In this document: positions 27,000-35,980 of the stretch, one piece after another
Layout of the letters: each line of letters starts with the position of its first letter
Position numbering within the stretch: position 1 is the stretch's first letter
Origin: Indolivaga capnocytophagoides DSM 22835
GTDB lineage: Bacteria; Bacteroidota; Bacteroidia; Bacteroidales; Dysgonomonadaceae
DNA length: 64,000 nucleotides
Reading direction: 5' to 3'
Assembly (NCBI RefSeq): GCF_000426485.1
Contig: NZ_AUFL01000010.1
Span: 152,925 to 216,924 of the forward strand
Position numbers and translations under genes: made by a program
The notes under the pieces: generated by a model
The model's input: only the letters and a program-made list of their open reading frames with translations
The model's database searches: none
What the model was told of the DNA's origin: nothing

Positions 27000-27488
27000 A
27001 TGACCGTCGAAATTATTATAATCGTTTGTTTGATAGTGATAGGAGTAGCCTTGATGCTGGCTGAGATATTCTTGTTGCCCGGCATCACTATTGCCGGAAT
27101 TGCAGGTGGTGTTATGATGGTGGGCAGTATCGTGTATGCCTTCTATTATGTGGATGCAACTGCCGGATACGTTACTATAGCTGCCAATATAATTATTGGA
27201 GTAGGGGCTTTTGTGTTTGTCATCAAATCGAATGGACTCGATCATATTGCCCTTAAAACTGATATAGATGCCGTGGTTGAACAACCCGAAATACAAACCC
27301 TATCGGTTGGGGATAAGGGAATTGCTTTATCCCGCCTGAATCCTATCGGAAAAGTCGAATTCAACAATGAATCTGTTGTTGAAGCCAAGTCTGTAACGGG
27401 CGAATTTATAGACGAGGGTGAAAACGTCGAAATCGTTCATGTCGAGAAATCAACCGTGCTGGTAAAGCCTAGTGCCATACCGGTATAA
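27000..27488 (+). CDS. NfeD-like membrane protein
   Basis: A 162-residue short NfeD homologue with two to three N-terminal helices (IIIIVCLIVIGVALMLAEIFLLPGITIAGIAGGVMMVGSIVYAFYYV spans the first two) and a C-terminal OB-fold (GDKGIALSRLNPIGKVEFNNESVVEAKSVTGEFIDEGENVEIVHVEKSTVLVKP). It is paired with floA downstream, the usual NfeD-flotillin arrangement in membrane microdomain organisation. Four bases separate it from the upstream TPR gene. Confidence 0.93.
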   Translation: MTVEIIIIVCLIVIGVALMLAEIFLLPGITIAGIAGGVMMVGSIVYAFYYVDATAGYVTIAANIIIGVGAFVFVIKSNGLDHIALKTDIDAVVEQPEIQTLSVGDKGIALSRLNPIGKVEFNNESVVEAKSVTGEFIDEGENVEIVHVEKSTVLVKPSAIPV

Positions 27489-27490
27489 AT

Positions 27491-27565
27491 AAGGTCGAAG
27501 ACCTATTTATATAACAACCAGAGCTTATTATAAATTGAAAATATATCATTAAGTACTTGTACTTG
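27491..27565 (+). repeat. Full-length intergenic repeat, nfeD/floA
   Basis: AAGGTC-GAA-GACCTATTTAT starts 3 bases after the nfeD stop, followed by TTATAAATTGAAA and ATATATCATTAAGTACTT, closely matching the tails of the copies at 35869 and 54313. The second stem is only partly kept (CCAGAG). Confidence 0.7.
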
Positions 27566-27599
27566 CATTTGCTTATTAACATTAAAACCTGAATAAATT

Positions 27600-28589
27600 A
27601 TGCCGATTTTATTTGTCGCAATTGCAGTATTAGCAGTCATACTTCTGCTGATATTCTTTTATTACGTTCCGTTCTTCTTGTGGATTAATGCAATCTCTGC
27701 GGGAGTTCGGGTTTCATTGATACAGTTGTTCTTGATGCGTATTCGCCGGGTTCCTCCCCGTACTATCGTCACAGCTATGATAGAGGCTCATAAAGCAGGA
27801 TTGAAAACAATCACGAGAGACGAACTGGAGGCTCACTATCTGGCAGGCGGTCATGTCGAAAAAGTTGTACATGCTCTTGTATCTGCTTCTAAAGCTAATA
27901 TAGATCTTTCGTTTCAGATGGCTACAGCAATAGACCTTGCGGGTCGTGATGTATTTAATGCTGTACAGATGTCGGTAAACCCGAAAGTTATAGATACACC
28001 TCCTGTTACGGCAGTTGCCAAAGATGGTATTCAGCTGATAGCTAAAGCCCGTGTAACGGTTCGTGCCAATATCAAACAGTTAGTCGGAGGAGCAGGTGAA
28101 GAAACCATATTAGCCCGTGTGGGTGAAGGTATTGTATCGTCGATCGGTTCATCCGACAGTCATAAATCGGTGTTGGAAAATCCAGACTCTATATCTAAAC
28201 TTGTATTGCGTAAAGGTCTTGATGCCGGTACTGCATTTGAGATCCTTTCAATTGATATTGCCGATATCGATATAGGTAAGAATATCGGAGCTGTATTACA
28301 GATCGATCAGGCACAAGCCGATAAAAATATTGCTCAGGCAAGAGCTGAAGAACGTCGTTCGATGGCGGTGGCTCTTGAACAGGAAATGAAAGCGAAAGCT
28401 CAGGAAGCCCGTGCTAAAGTGATTGAAGCGGAAGCCGAGATACCAAAAGCGATGGCAGAAGCTCTCCGCAGCGGCAATCTTGGGGTGATGGATTATTATA
28501 AAATGCAGAATATCCAGGCCGATACCGAAATGCGTGACTCTATCGCACGTCCTTCAGGAGGAAGCAATAGTAAAACGGATAAAAAATAA
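27600..28589 (+). CDS. floA: Flotillin-like protein FloA
   Basis: A 329-residue membrane-associated scaffold of the YqfA/FloA type. It has an N-terminal hydrophobic hairpin (residues 1-30) and the conserved [26 protein letters not shown]. An SPFH-like core follows, then an Ala/Glu-rich coiled coil ([64 protein letters not shown]). With NfeD it should organise membrane microdomains. Confidence 0.95.
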   Translation: MPILFVAIAVLAVILLLIFFYYVPFFLWINAISAGVRVSLIQLFLMRIRRVPPRTIVTAMIEAHKAGLKTITRDELEAHYLAGGHVEKVVHALVSASKANIDLSFQMATAIDLAGRDVFNAVQMSVNPKVIDTPPVTAVAKDGIQLIAKARVTVRANIKQLVGGAGEETILARVGEGIVSSIGSSDSHKSVLENPDSISKLVLRKGLDAGTAFEILSIDIADIDIGKNIGAVLQIDQAQADKNIAQARAEERRSMAVALEQEMKAKAQEARAKVIEAEAEIPKAMAEALRSGNLGVMDYYKMQNIQADTEMRDSIARPSGGSNSKTDKK

Positions 28590-28611
28590 TCATTATATCA
28601 AAGAGCATAAG

Positions 28612-28645
28612 GCGGTTGTTTCGGAAGATACAACCGCTATTTTTA
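28612..28645. terminator. Terminator after floA
   Basis: GCGGTTGT (28612-28619) pairs with ACAACCGC (28630-28637), followed by TATTTTTAT. It overlaps the convergent end of the next minus-strand gene. Confidence 0.75.
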
Positions 28646-29539
28646 TATCATATTGAATGTACCTTCGTTCGGATAGATTAGAAGATATTCTTCGGTCTTT
28701 TCATCAGCATAGGCGATTTTAACGCCTGCAAACATAAGTCCGTCTTCCTCTAATGCTTCAATAATTGTTTCCGTTGCGATGTCTTTATCTACCACATAGC
28801 AGAAGAATGTTGCTATGTCAAAGGTGTAGTCTCCTCCGTCGCAATGTCCGTTTCCCGTCCATCCCAAACAATTATTCAAACAAGCCTCTATGTCTTCAAT
28901 CTGCTTGTCGATGGCGGAAGGCTTGGTATTCTTTTCCACCGGATATTGTATGATCAGTTCGGTGAGATTGATGTCTTCGCTATAACCCCGCTCATGATAT
29001 GTTTTGATGGCTTTAGCCATAGCTATTCGTGGAGGAAGGTGGTCTTCGTCACTTGGTTTGGCGAAGCTTTCAGTTTCACCGATTTCGCCAAGAATGCCTT
29101 CGTGAGATGTAAGGATGTCTTCTTCATCTATCCACATTTCGAAATAGTGAATCTGCCCTTCTGTATTTTTATACAGTTTGACCATGTCTCTTTCTTCTTC
29201 CTCTTTGAAGGTCGATGTATCGTCAGACCATGAGCGAAGGTCGGGTAACTTACAGTCGGTATAATAATCATCAAATAGATGGATTACCTCTTCATTGTTG
29301 CTGTACCGTTTACTAAGATGCTTGAAGTCGTCATCCGAACCGAATACCAGTCGTGTCTCTACCTTATATTGACCTGCTTCAATACTTATCTGTAGGTAGA
29401 TGCTGTTATCTATAGGACTTTTCGGTTCGAGTATAATGTAGCAATCTTCGTCTTCTTTCAAAGACAAAATTGCTTGTTTTAGAATCTCTTTATCGTGTTT
29501 GCGAACAGAATCTCCGTTCTCTATTAGTTTAAATTGCAT
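28643..29539 (-). CDS. Acidic protein of unknown function
   Basis: A 298-residue protein not recognised. There is no signal peptide or membrane helix. It is strongly acidic and looks like two domains: residues 1-110 (a beta-rich stretch with YIILEPKSPIDNSIYLQISIEAGQYKVETRL) and about 115-298 (EGQIHYFEMWIDEEDILTSHEG..., CNNCLGWTGNGHCDGGDYTF, ending LLIYPNEGTFNMI). Probably cytoplasmic. Alone on its strand, with a promoter-like -7 box upstream. Confidence 0.82.
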   Translation of the reverse strand: MQFKLIENGDSVRKHDKEILKQAILSLKEDEDCYIILEPKSPIDNSIYLQISIEAGQYKVETRLVFGSDDDFKHLSKRYSNNEEVIHLFDDYYTDCKLPDLRSWSDDTSTFKEEEERDMVKLYKNTEGQIHYFEMWIDEEDILTSHEGILGEIGETESFAKPSDEDHLPPRIAMAKAIKTYHERGYSEDINLTELIIQYPVEKNTKPSAIDKQIEDIEACLNNCLGWTGNGHCDGGDYTFDIATFFCYVVDKDIATETIIEALEEDGLMFAGVKIAYADEKTEEYLLIYPNEGTFNMI

Positions 29540-29571
29540 TATATCTTGTTTTTTTTAGATTATATTGAAAA

Positions 29572-29739
29572 GGTTACAAAAGTAACGGAGTCAATGAATA
29601 GTTATCAATAAACAATTATCAGTAATCAATTTCAAAAAGGTAACAAAGGTGACGTCAAAATTGCACTTCTTCGGTTGTTCCTTTTTTTCTTGTAACCCCT
29701 TTTTATTGATCATTGTTAAAAAAAGGTTACAAAGGTGAC
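29572..29739. repeat. Three spaced copies of GGT(T/A)ACAAAGGTGAC
   Basis: Imperfect copies at 29572-29586, 29639-29653 and 29725-29739 lie in a 285-base gene-free gap (29540-29824), each preceded by a run of A. Further partial matches (TTGTAACCCC, TTGTTACTTTT) occur between and after them. Function unknown; no gene is supported in the gap. Confidence 0.55.
29573..29586 (-). promoter_or_regulatory. Candidate -7 box inside an inverted repeat, upstream of the acidic protein gene
   Basis: GTTAC-AAAA-GTAAC is a perfect inverted repeat. Its minus strand contains TACTTTTG, matching TAnnTTTG, with a TTG about 21 bases upstream, about 35-45 bases before the ATG at 29539. A dyad over a -7 box could be an operator. 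Confidence 0.45.
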
Positions 29740-29824
29740 TCACTTTATGTACACTTTTCATTGTTACTTTTTCCTCTTTCATCTGGTCACTGTTAACAGA
29801 CTTTCTCTATAGATAAAAATAATC

Positions 29825-30349
29825 TTATTTGTATTTTTCGAGTAAATTGTCAATGCCCGAGTTTAAGAAATGCTTGAAGTCCAATTCGAAATTAGGTGTG
29901 AAAATATCTTTTCCCAATTGATCTGCTATTTCTGAAATATTCCAGAACCTCCCGTCTGTAACCTCGTTCATATCGGCATGAGGAGTTTCATTAGAAATGG
30001 AATAAAAGCAGTAAGTGAGTTCTCTTTCTCTATCTGTTTCGATAATGTATTTTTGGATAAAATGTATGGTTACGTCTTGTAGCCCTATTTCTTCTCGCGC
30101 TTCGCGTTTAGCTGCAATTTCGGGCGTTTCACCCAGATCTATATGTCCGCCTACCGATGAGTCCCACTTATTGGGTTGTATGTCTTTAGTTGCTGATCTT
30201 TTTTGGAGATATAATTCGCCCTTACTGTTAAATATATGGAGGTGTATAACCGGATGTAAAAGCTTCGATCCGCTATGGCATTCTTTTCGGGAGGCTTGTC
30301 CTATAACATTGCCATCTTCATCTACCAGCGGGAAAATTTCTTCTTGCAT
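29825..30349 (-). CDS. Nudix hydrolase
   Basis: A 174-residue protein from the ATG at 30349 (MQEEIFPLVDEDGNVIG); the longer open frame upstream is probably not translated. The Nudix box GHIDLGETPEIAAKREAREEIGL fits GX5EX7REUXEEXGU closely. Together with HPVIHLHIFNSKGELYLQKRSATKDIQPNKWDSSVGGH, this resembles the YfcD / IPP-isomerase-like Nudix group. The substrate is unknown. Confidence 0.9.
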   Translation of the reverse strand: MQEEIFPLVDEDGNVIGQASRKECHSGSKLLHPVIHLHIFNSKGELYLQKRSATKDIQPNKWDSSVGGHIDLGETPEIAAKREAREEIGLQDVTIHFIQKYIIETDRERELTYCFYSISNETPHADMNEVTDGRFWNISEIADQLGKDIFTPNFELDFKHFLNSGIDNLLEKYK

Positions 30350-30498
30350 TCTTTTTTGTACAAAGATAATTCTTTTTGTTCTTTTTCTGTAGTTTAGATC
30401 CCTTATCAGAAATATCCCCGTACGTAAGAAAACCCATTCACTCAATCAGAAACTGAATCTCATTATTTTTAGGTATTGATGGTGAATATAAGAATATC

Positions 30499-30506
30499 TA
30501 CTTTTG
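30499..30506 (+). promoter_or_regulatory. Candidate -7 box upstream of the small barrel gene
   Basis: TACTTTTG matches TAnnTTTG 22 bases before the ATG at 30529; the -33 element is weak. Confidence 0.4.
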
Positions 30507-30528
30507 AGAAACACTAATCTCATAATAT

Positions 30529-31020
30529 ATGAAAAAGACACTTATCACAATTTTATTTGCAGTACTATGTATTTGTACTTACGCTCAAAAATCGTCACTC
30601 GTATTTGACCTGAACTATCGTTCTAAGATTGATGATGCCAAATATGGTATAGGAGCCAATTATCGTTACTCTCTGCCATATAATATCCGTTTAGCAGCAA
30701 ATGTTACAGCTTATATTCCTTCGGATAGTAACTTGGGTTTAGATATAAGTATTAACGGTCACTATCTGGTGAATATAATAGATAACTTTCGGCTTTATCC
30801 TGTAATTGGGGTTGTTGCAAGCAACAATAGTTTTTCGGCTGTTCCGAACAACCGAAATATAACGGATTTTGGCTGTAATCTAGGATTAGGAGCCGAGTTT
30901 GACTTATCTGATCGCGGGTTTTTGAATTTCGAATTTCATCAGTTATTATTGAAAAAAGAGAAGCCCGAATGGTATTCTAATTATGCAATCTTTTCGATAG
31001 GGTATGGCATCAGGTTTTAA
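30529..31020 (+). CDS. Small outer-membrane beta-barrel protein
   Basis: A 163-residue protein with a signal peptide (MKKTLITILFAVLCICTYAQ). Alternating hydrophobic/polar strands include YGIGANYRYSLPYNIRLAANVTAYIP and FGCNLGLGAEFDLSDRGFLNFEFHQLLL, and it ends in Phe (GYGIRF), the usual outer-membrane insertion signal. This resembles the OmpW/porin-like eight-stranded barrels. Its 3' end overlaps the convergent topB gene by 11 bases. Ligand unknown. Confidence 0.82.
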   Translation: MKKTLITILFAVLCICTYAQKSSLVFDLNYRSKIDDAKYGIGANYRYSLPYNIRLAANVTAYIPSDSNLGLDISINGHYLVNIIDNFRLYPVIGVVASNNSFSAVPNNRNITDFGCNLGLGAEFDLSDRGFLNFEFHQLLLKKEKPEWYSNYAIFSIGYGIRF

Positions 31021-33079
31021 GAAATTTTCTTAATTCGTCATTGCTCATATTTTCTACATTGCCATCGAACGGAAGGCGGTAAGTACATCCTGCTTTCCAT
31101 TCCGAGCAACCATATGCCGCTTTTCCTTTCAGCAGTTTTCCTTTTTTGCAAAGAGGGCAGGTAACTTCTTTATCTGTTTTCTTTGCTGATGCTTTTGCTT
31201 TCTTTTCTCCGGTGTCTTCTTTTTTCTTTCTCGGTGAAGATTTCTTCTCCGGCTTTTTTTCGGGTTCTTTTACTTCTTCTATCTCGATAGATTTTTGACT
31301 CCAATCGTTTCTTACATTAGTGACTACCTGTATCAGCATTTGCTTCAGTTCATCAATAAACACCCGTGTGTCATATTGGCTGCGCTCTATCTGTCTCAGC
31401 TTATTTTCCCATATTCCGGTTAATTCTGCCGATTTAAGCAGCTCTTCCTGAATGGTTTGTATTAGCTGGACACCGGTGATCGTTGCAAAGAGGTTTTTCT
31501 TTTCTTTACGTATGTAATTCCGTTTAAATAAGGTTTCTATAATAGCTGCACGGGTTGAGGGGCGGCCAATTCCATTTTCTTTTAAGGCGTCTCTCAATTC
31601 TTCATTATCCACTAACTTTCCGGCGGTTTCCATTGCACGCAGTAGAGTTGCTTCGGTGTAATATTTAGGAGGGGTAGTCCATTTTTCGTTTAATGATGGT
31701 TCGTGTGGACCGTTTTCACCTTTTATAAAATCGGGAAGAATATTTTCTTCGTCTTTGTTATTATTTTCATCATCGGCAGAATTATTAGCCGATTGTTTTT
31801 CGAAAACAACACGCCATCCCGGATCCAGTATTTGTTTTCCGGTTACTTTAAATTCTACTTTAGCGGCTTCTCCCAGCACGGTTGTTGTGGATACTTTACA
31901 ATTCGGATAAAAAACAGCGATGAAGCGGCGTGTGATCAGATCGTAAACCTTGCGTTCGTTTTCGCTGATGGCTGTTGCTCTTACACCTGTTGGAATGATA
32001 GCATGGTGGTCGGTAACCTTGCTGTTGTCGAATACTTTTTTCGACTTCTTTATTTTACTTGCCAATACAGCTTCTACCAGGGTTTCATACCCATACAGTC
32101 CTTTAAGTGTAGCAGGTACTTTCGGAAAAATATCGTCACTCAGAAAAGTGGTATCTACACGAGGGTAGGTGGTCAGCTTCTTTTCATAAAGGGACTGAAT
32201 TGTTTTTAGTGTGTCTTCTGCCGAGAAGGCGAATTTCTTGTTACATTCTACTTGCAGCGATGTAAGGTCGAATAGTCTTGGAGGATACTCTTCTCCATTT
32301 TTAGTCGTAACATCTGTAACTTCGAAGATACTGTCTTTTATTTCATCGAGAAATTTTTTTCCTTCTTCGACAGTAGTAAATCTGCCTTTTGTAGCCGAAA
32401 ATGTCGTATCCCTGTAGATGGTTTTAAGTTCCCAATAAGGTTCTGGCTTGAAATTTTCTATTTCGAGTTGTCTGTTTACTATCAGAGCCAGAGTAGGAGT
32501 TTGTACACGTCCGATGGATAATACCGATTTGTTTTGTCCGTATTTAACTGTGTATAGACGGGTCGCATTCATCCCAAGCAGCCAATCGCCGATGGCACGG
32601 GATAATCCGGCTTCGTATAGTTTATCGAATTCTTTTTGCTCCCTCAGTTTCTGAAAACCTTCACGGATGGCATCTTCGGTAAGCGATGATATCCAGAGTC
32701 TCTTAACCGGGCACTTGCATTGGGCTTTCTGCATTACCCACCGTTGGATCAATTCTCCTTCTTGTCCCGCATCACCGCAGTTTATCACTTCGTCTGCTTT
32801 GGCTATAAGATTTTCAATTACACCGAATTGTTTGATTACCCCGTCATTGTCCAGAAGTTTTATTCCAAATCGGGGAGGTATCATCGGTAACACATCTAAA
32901 GACCAGCGTTTCCATTGCGAATAGTATTCGTGGGGTTCTTTGAGTGTACAGAAGTGCCCGAATGTCCAGGTCACCTGATATCCATTCCCTTCAAAGTAGC
33001 CGTCTTTTTTACTGTTGGCTCCTAATACATTGGCAATTTCACGGGCTACACTGGGCTTTTCGGCTATACAAACTTTCAT
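31010..33079 (-). CDS. topB: DNA topoisomerase III (type IA)
   Basis: A 689-residue type IA topoisomerase. The N-terminal Toprim domain begins KVCIAEKPSVAREIA. The active-site tyrosine is in TTYPRVDT, and NGIGRPSTRAAIIETLFKRNYI is the conserved helix motif. A Lys/Glu-rich linker leads to a C-terminal zinc ribbon (CPLCKKGKLLKGKAAYGCSEWKAGC). In the Toprim acidic motif the sequence is DAGQEGE, where many family members have DxDxEGE. It is next to panB with no functional link. Confidence 0.95.
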   Translation of the reverse strand: MKVCIAEKPSVAREIANVLGANSKKDGYFEGNGYQVTWTFGHFCTLKEPHEYYSQWKRWSLDVLPMIPPRFGIKLLDNDGVIKQFGVIENLIAKADEVINCGDAGQEGELIQRWVMQKAQCKCPVKRLWISSLTEDAIREGFQKLREQKEFDKLYEAGLSRAIGDWLLGMNATRLYTVKYGQNKSVLSIGRVQTPTLALIVNRQLEIENFKPEPYWELKTIYRDTTFSATKGRFTTVEEGKKFLDEIKDSIFEVTDVTTKNGEEYPPRLFDLTSLQVECNKKFAFSAEDTLKTIQSLYEKKLTTYPRVDTTFLSDDIFPKVPATLKGLYGYETLVEAVLASKIKKSKKVFDNSKVTDHHAIIPTGVRATAISENERKVYDLITRRFIAVFYPNCKVSTTTVLGEAAKVEFKVTGKQILDPGWRVVFEKQSANNSADDENNNKDEENILPDFIKGENGPHEPSLNEKWTTPPKYYTEATLLRAMETAGKLVDNEELRDALKENGIGRPSTRAAIIETLFKRNYIRKEKKNLFATITGVQLIQTIQEELLKSAELTGIWENKLRQIERSQYDTRVFIDELKQMLIQVVTNVRNDWSQKSIEIEEVKEPEKKPEKKSSPRKKKEDTGEKKAKASAKKTDKEVTCPLCKKGKLLKGKAAYGCSEWKAGCTYRLPFDGNVENMSNDELRKFLKT

Positions 33080-33122
33080 TATCGCTTTGGGTATTCTTTA
33101 GTTTCGATCAGTAAATATAATT

Positions 33123-33150
33123 AAGGTCTAAACCTCTTTTATTGCTTTGG
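33123..33150 (+). repeat. Partial intergenic repeat between panB and topB
   Basis: AAGGTC-TAA-ACC, then TCTTTTATTGCTTTGG, matches the first half of the family consensus with a one-base deletion in the palindrome. It lies about 45 bases upstream of the topB start on the other strand. Confidence 0.6.
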
Positions 33151-33178
33151 TTATTTCTATGTCTCTAAATAAAACCAA

Positions 33179-33212
33179 GGCTGCAATTATGCCTTTTCGA
33201 CAGATTGCAGCC
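33179..33212 (-). terminator. Terminator after panB
   Basis: GGCTGCAAT (33179-33187) pairs with ATTGCAGCC (33204-33212). On the minus strand it is followed by TTGGTTTTATTT. It lies 35 bases past the panB stop. Confidence 0.7.
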
Positions 33213-33246
33213 TGTGTGTCTTTATCTTTTTTATCTGTCAGAGATG

Positions 33247-34065
33247 TTAATAGCTTTCGTTCTGGTTGGGGAAGTCACGGGTTTTTACATCCTCTATATA
33301 GCTCTGTACCGCTTTGGTCATTATTGTATGTAAGTCGGCATAACGGCGCAAAAATTTAGGGGAGAATCCCTTATTTATACCGAGCATATCGTGTATAACC
33401 AAAACCTGTCCGTCAACCTCACCTCCTGCACCAATACCTATAATCGGAATACTTAATTCTTTAGATGCCTGTCCGGCGAGTTGAGCCGGGATTTTTTCCA
33501 GAACAATACCGAAACAACCTATCGATTCGAGTAAGCGGGCATCTTCGAGTAGCTTCTTGGCTTCGTCTCCATCTTTGGCTCTTACTGCGTAAGTTCCATA
33601 TTTATTGATGGACTGAGGCATTAATCCCAAATGTCCCATAACGGGTATTCCTGCATCGATTATTTTCTTTATATCGTCAATTATTTCTTTACCGCCTTCT
33701 ATTTTCAAAGCATCGGCTCCGGTTTCTTTCATGATGCGGATAGCCGCTTCCAAAGATTGAGTAGGATTTCCCGAGCATGTCCCGAAGGGCATATCTATAA
33801 CAACTAATGCGCGCTTAACACCATTCACCACTGATCTTCCGTGATAGATCATCTGATCGAGGGTCATGGGTAGGGTGGTGACATTACCGGCCATTACATT
33901 TGATGCTGAATCTCCTACAAGGATAGCATCCATCCCCGCTTGATCAACAATCGACGCCATCGAAAAATCATATGAAGTAAGCATTGATATTTTCTCGCCT
34001 CGCTGTTTCATTTCCTGAAGGCGGTGTGTGGTTACTTTCCTGTTATCTTCTGTATAAGTTGACAT
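33247..34065 (-). CDS. panB: 3-methyl-2-oxobutanoate hydroxymethyltransferase
   Basis: The first committed step of pantothenate synthesis, transferring a hydroxymethyl group from methylene-THF to ketoisovalerate. [39 protein letters not shown] contains the metal-binding Asp, and [29 protein letters not shown] and [21 protein letters not shown] are family signatures. At 272 residues the length is normal. panC and panD are not nearby. Confidence 0.97.
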   Translation of the reverse strand: MSTYTEDNRKVTTHRLQEMKQRGEKISMLTSYDFSMASIVDQAGMDAILVGDSASNVMAGNVTTLPMTLDQMIYHGRSVVNGVKRALVVIDMPFGTCSGNPTQSLEAAIRIMKETGADALKIEGGKEIIDDIKKIIDAGIPVMGHLGLMPQSINKYGTYAVRAKDGDEAKKLLEDARLLESIGCFGIVLEKIPAQLAGQASKELSIPIIGIGAGGEVDGQVLVIHDMLGINKGFSPKFLRRYADLHTIMTKAVQSYIEDVKTRDFPNQNESY

Positions 34066-34091
34066 GATAGTTTAAATAAAAAATAATGAAG

Positions 34092-34099
34092 CAAAGGTA
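34092..34099 (-). promoter_or_regulatory. Candidate -7 box for panB
   Basis: The minus strand reads TACCTTTG, matching TAnnTTTG, about 27 bases before the panB ATG. No clear -33 element. Confidence 0.45.
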
Positions 34100-34132
34100 T
34101 AAAAAGCAAGTGGAATAATCTGAGAAAAAAGA

Positions 34133-34170
34133 AAAAGCTGCACTATCCATCCGGATTCTGTACAGCTTTT
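34133..34170 (-). terminator. Terminator after the OmpP1-like gene
   Basis: AAAAGCTG (34133-34140) pairs with CAGCTTTT (34163-34170). The minus strand continues TTTTTCTTTTTTCTC. Confidence 0.65.
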
Positions 34171-34183
34171 CTATTTTGAATTA

Positions 34184-34257
34184 CAGAAAGTATTAATGTT
34201 ATACTTTTAGTTTATAATGTTTTACTCGCCAGAGTAATAAATAGGTCTGAGACCTTA
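34184..34257 (-). repeat. Full-length intergenic repeat before panB
   Basis: Read on the minus strand: AAGGTC-TCA-GACCTATTTATTAC, then TCTGG, ATTATAAACTAAAAGTATAAC and ATTAATACTTTCTGT. It matches the 35869 copy in order and spacing, with a changed second stem. Confidence 0.7.
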
Positions 34258-34272
34258 CTTTTTACTATTTTA

Positions 34273-35796
34273 TCAGAATCGGCAGCCGAAAGTTATCAGA
34301 CCTGAGAACTGATTCGTTTTCAATTCTACTTTGTCTGAATCCTGATAAAGGTATAGGTCATCTTTTCTGTTTTTTATTACAAAAGCGATATCTGTGTAAA
34401 AATTTGGAGTGAACTTATAACCTAGTCCCCATGTAAAGTGATTTGCATCTCCTACGATTGTATATTGAGGTACAGTTCCTGCAGTTTCAGGAATTATATT
34501 TCGGTCTTTAACTTCTTTTTCAAATGGACTTTGTTGCCACATATAACCAACGCGTCCCGAAAACTGAGGTGTGAATCTGATTTCTGCACCTACTCGTATT
34601 GTTGATGAATTTTTGAAATATTGTTCTGTTAGACCATTTTCCCGACTGAAGTTATAATCTCTGTCGTATCTGTTAGACAGGTTGGTTTTACTGTAATTAG
34701 TTAATTCATAATCTGCACTGATTATTGCATATTGACCGATTATACCAGCAAGGCTGAATATCCATTTGTCAGGTGTTCTTAATTTATAATCATTAGATGC
34801 TCCGCCTTCTCTGTATCCGGGTGTACCAATTAATTCACTATTCCATGATGCATCTACTACTCCGTAGTAACGATCAGTCATGTTATACCAAGTAGGAGAG
34901 TGGTATGCAGCACCGATTCTCAATTCTTTTATAGGTTTAAAGATAAGTCCTGCTTTTACCTGCCATCCTGTACCATCTGTTTTCAATTCATTATCCAGAT
35001 AATAATCATCGTTGTTTGACGAGAATTTTTCGTATAATGTAGATGATAAGTGATAGTCTATATCGGTTACGGCTACCGTAAGCCCGATGCTAAGTATATC
35101 ATCGATTGTCGTTCCGACATTAAAATCATATGAACTGACGTTACCTTTTTCTTGAATATAAAGGTCTGTATTAGCTGTTTCCGTCGTATTTTCTTGTCTG
35201 AATGTAGGAATAAAAGTTTTGCTGTCTGTTTCGTCAATTAGATAGCCGCTATAACCTAATACGCTCATCCAATCATTAGCAGTGTTATATCCGTTGCCTG
35301 ATGTGATATTGTCAAAGTCTTTTTGGTTATTAGCTCTATCTGCCAAGTATTGAGTAAAGGACTGATTCAGCCCATTTGCTCCTGCCCTGTATTTACGGTT
35401 AAAAGACTTTAGATTATTGTATGAAAATCCGAAATTGATTAATGGAACCACATCGCTTTCGATAGGAACTGTTCCTACGAAGGCTAAATTGTCGAAGTTT
35501 ACTTTAAATTTTTTATCATCCATGCTGTTTCCCGAAAAATTCGACTTGATGGATGTATTAGCAAAATTAAGAGTGGTAACGATTTCCGATTTTGTGTATA
35601 CTCCGATACCGGCAGGGTTTATTGCAATTCCCGAGACATCACCTCCTAAGGCTCCGAAAGCTCCCCCCATTGATACCGATCGGGCTGTTCCTTTCAAATC
35701 GTTGTATGACAGGTTAAAAGCATCCAGTGAGCCTTGAGCTGAAGCTCCTCCGGCAATGGATGTTAAAACTAAAGCTAGTGTAAAAACTCTTTTCAT
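34273..35796 (-). CDS. OmpP1/FadL/TodX-like outer-membrane protein
   Basis: A 507-residue barrel protein with a signal peptide ending GGASAQ. The N-terminal SVSMGGAFGALGGDVSGIAINPAGIGVY is the typical FadL/OmpP1 hatch motif (S-MGGA, NPAG). The rest is a beta-barrel ending ITFGCRF with terminal Phe. Members take up hydrophobic compounds; the substrate here is unknown. A 12-bp hairpin (35817-35850) sits just upstream of its start. Confidence 0.88.
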   Translation of the reverse strand: MKRVFTLALVLTSIAGGASAQGSLDAFNLSYNDLKGTARSVSMGGAFGALGGDVSGIAINPAGIGVYTKSEIVTTLNFANTSIKSNFSGNSMDDKKFKVNFDNLAFVGTVPIESDVVPLINFGFSYNNLKSFNRKYRAGANGLNQSFTQYLADRANNQKDFDNITSGNGYNTANDWMSVLGYSGYLIDETDSKTFIPTFRQENTTETANTDLYIQEKGNVSSYDFNVGTTIDDILSIGLTVAVTDIDYHLSSTLYEKFSSNNDDYYLDNELKTDGTGWQVKAGLIFKPIKELRIGAAYHSPTWYNMTDRYYGVVDASWNSELIGTPGYREGGASNDYKLRTPDKWIFSLAGIIGQYAIISADYELTNYSKTNLSNRYDRDYNFSRENGLTEQYFKNSSTIRVGAEIRFTPQFSGRVGYMWQQSPFEKEVKDRNIIPETAGTVPQYTIVGDANHFTWGLGYKFTPNFYTDIAFVIKNRKDDLYLYQDSDKVELKTNQFSGLITFGCRF

Positions 35797-35816
35797 AATC
35801 TATTTTTGTTTCTTAG

Positions 35817-35850
35817 AACGAAAGTTGCCCTATTATTAAAGCAACTTTCG
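35817..35850. promoter_or_regulatory. Hairpin 21 bases upstream of the OmpP1-like gene
   Basis: AACGAAAGTTGC (35817-35828) pairs perfectly with GCAACTTTCGTT (35841-35852 including the following TT). On the plus strand it is followed by TTTTTATTTTTATT, the look of a terminator, although no plus-strand gene precedes it. On the minus strand it would be in the 5' leader or act as the end of the 35981-37393 transcript. Confidence 0.5.
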
Positions 35851-35868
35851 TTTTTATTTTTATTAAAT

Positions 35869-35955
35869 AACAGCAAGTATTAATGATATATTTAAATTTA
35901 TAAAAGACTTTAGCTGTTATGCTTACCAAAGTAATAAAAGGGTCTGAAACCTTAA
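35869..35955 (-). repeat. Best-kept full-length intergenic repeat
   Basis: Read on the minus strand: AAGGTT-TCA-GACCC, TTTTATTA, stem 2 CTTTGG/CTAAAG (12-base loop, one G-U), TTTATAAATTTAAATATATC and ATTAATACTTGCTGTTATTT. This copy and 54313 define the consensus. Confidence 0.75.
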
Positions 35956-35980
35956 TATATCCAAGATCGCTTATCTGATT

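Noticed and set aside
29591..29782. Minus-strand open frame of 63 codons in the repeat-rich gap
   Set aside because: Its reading is simply the GTTACAAAGGTGAC repeats in one frame (VTFVTF-like); no signal, domain or start context.
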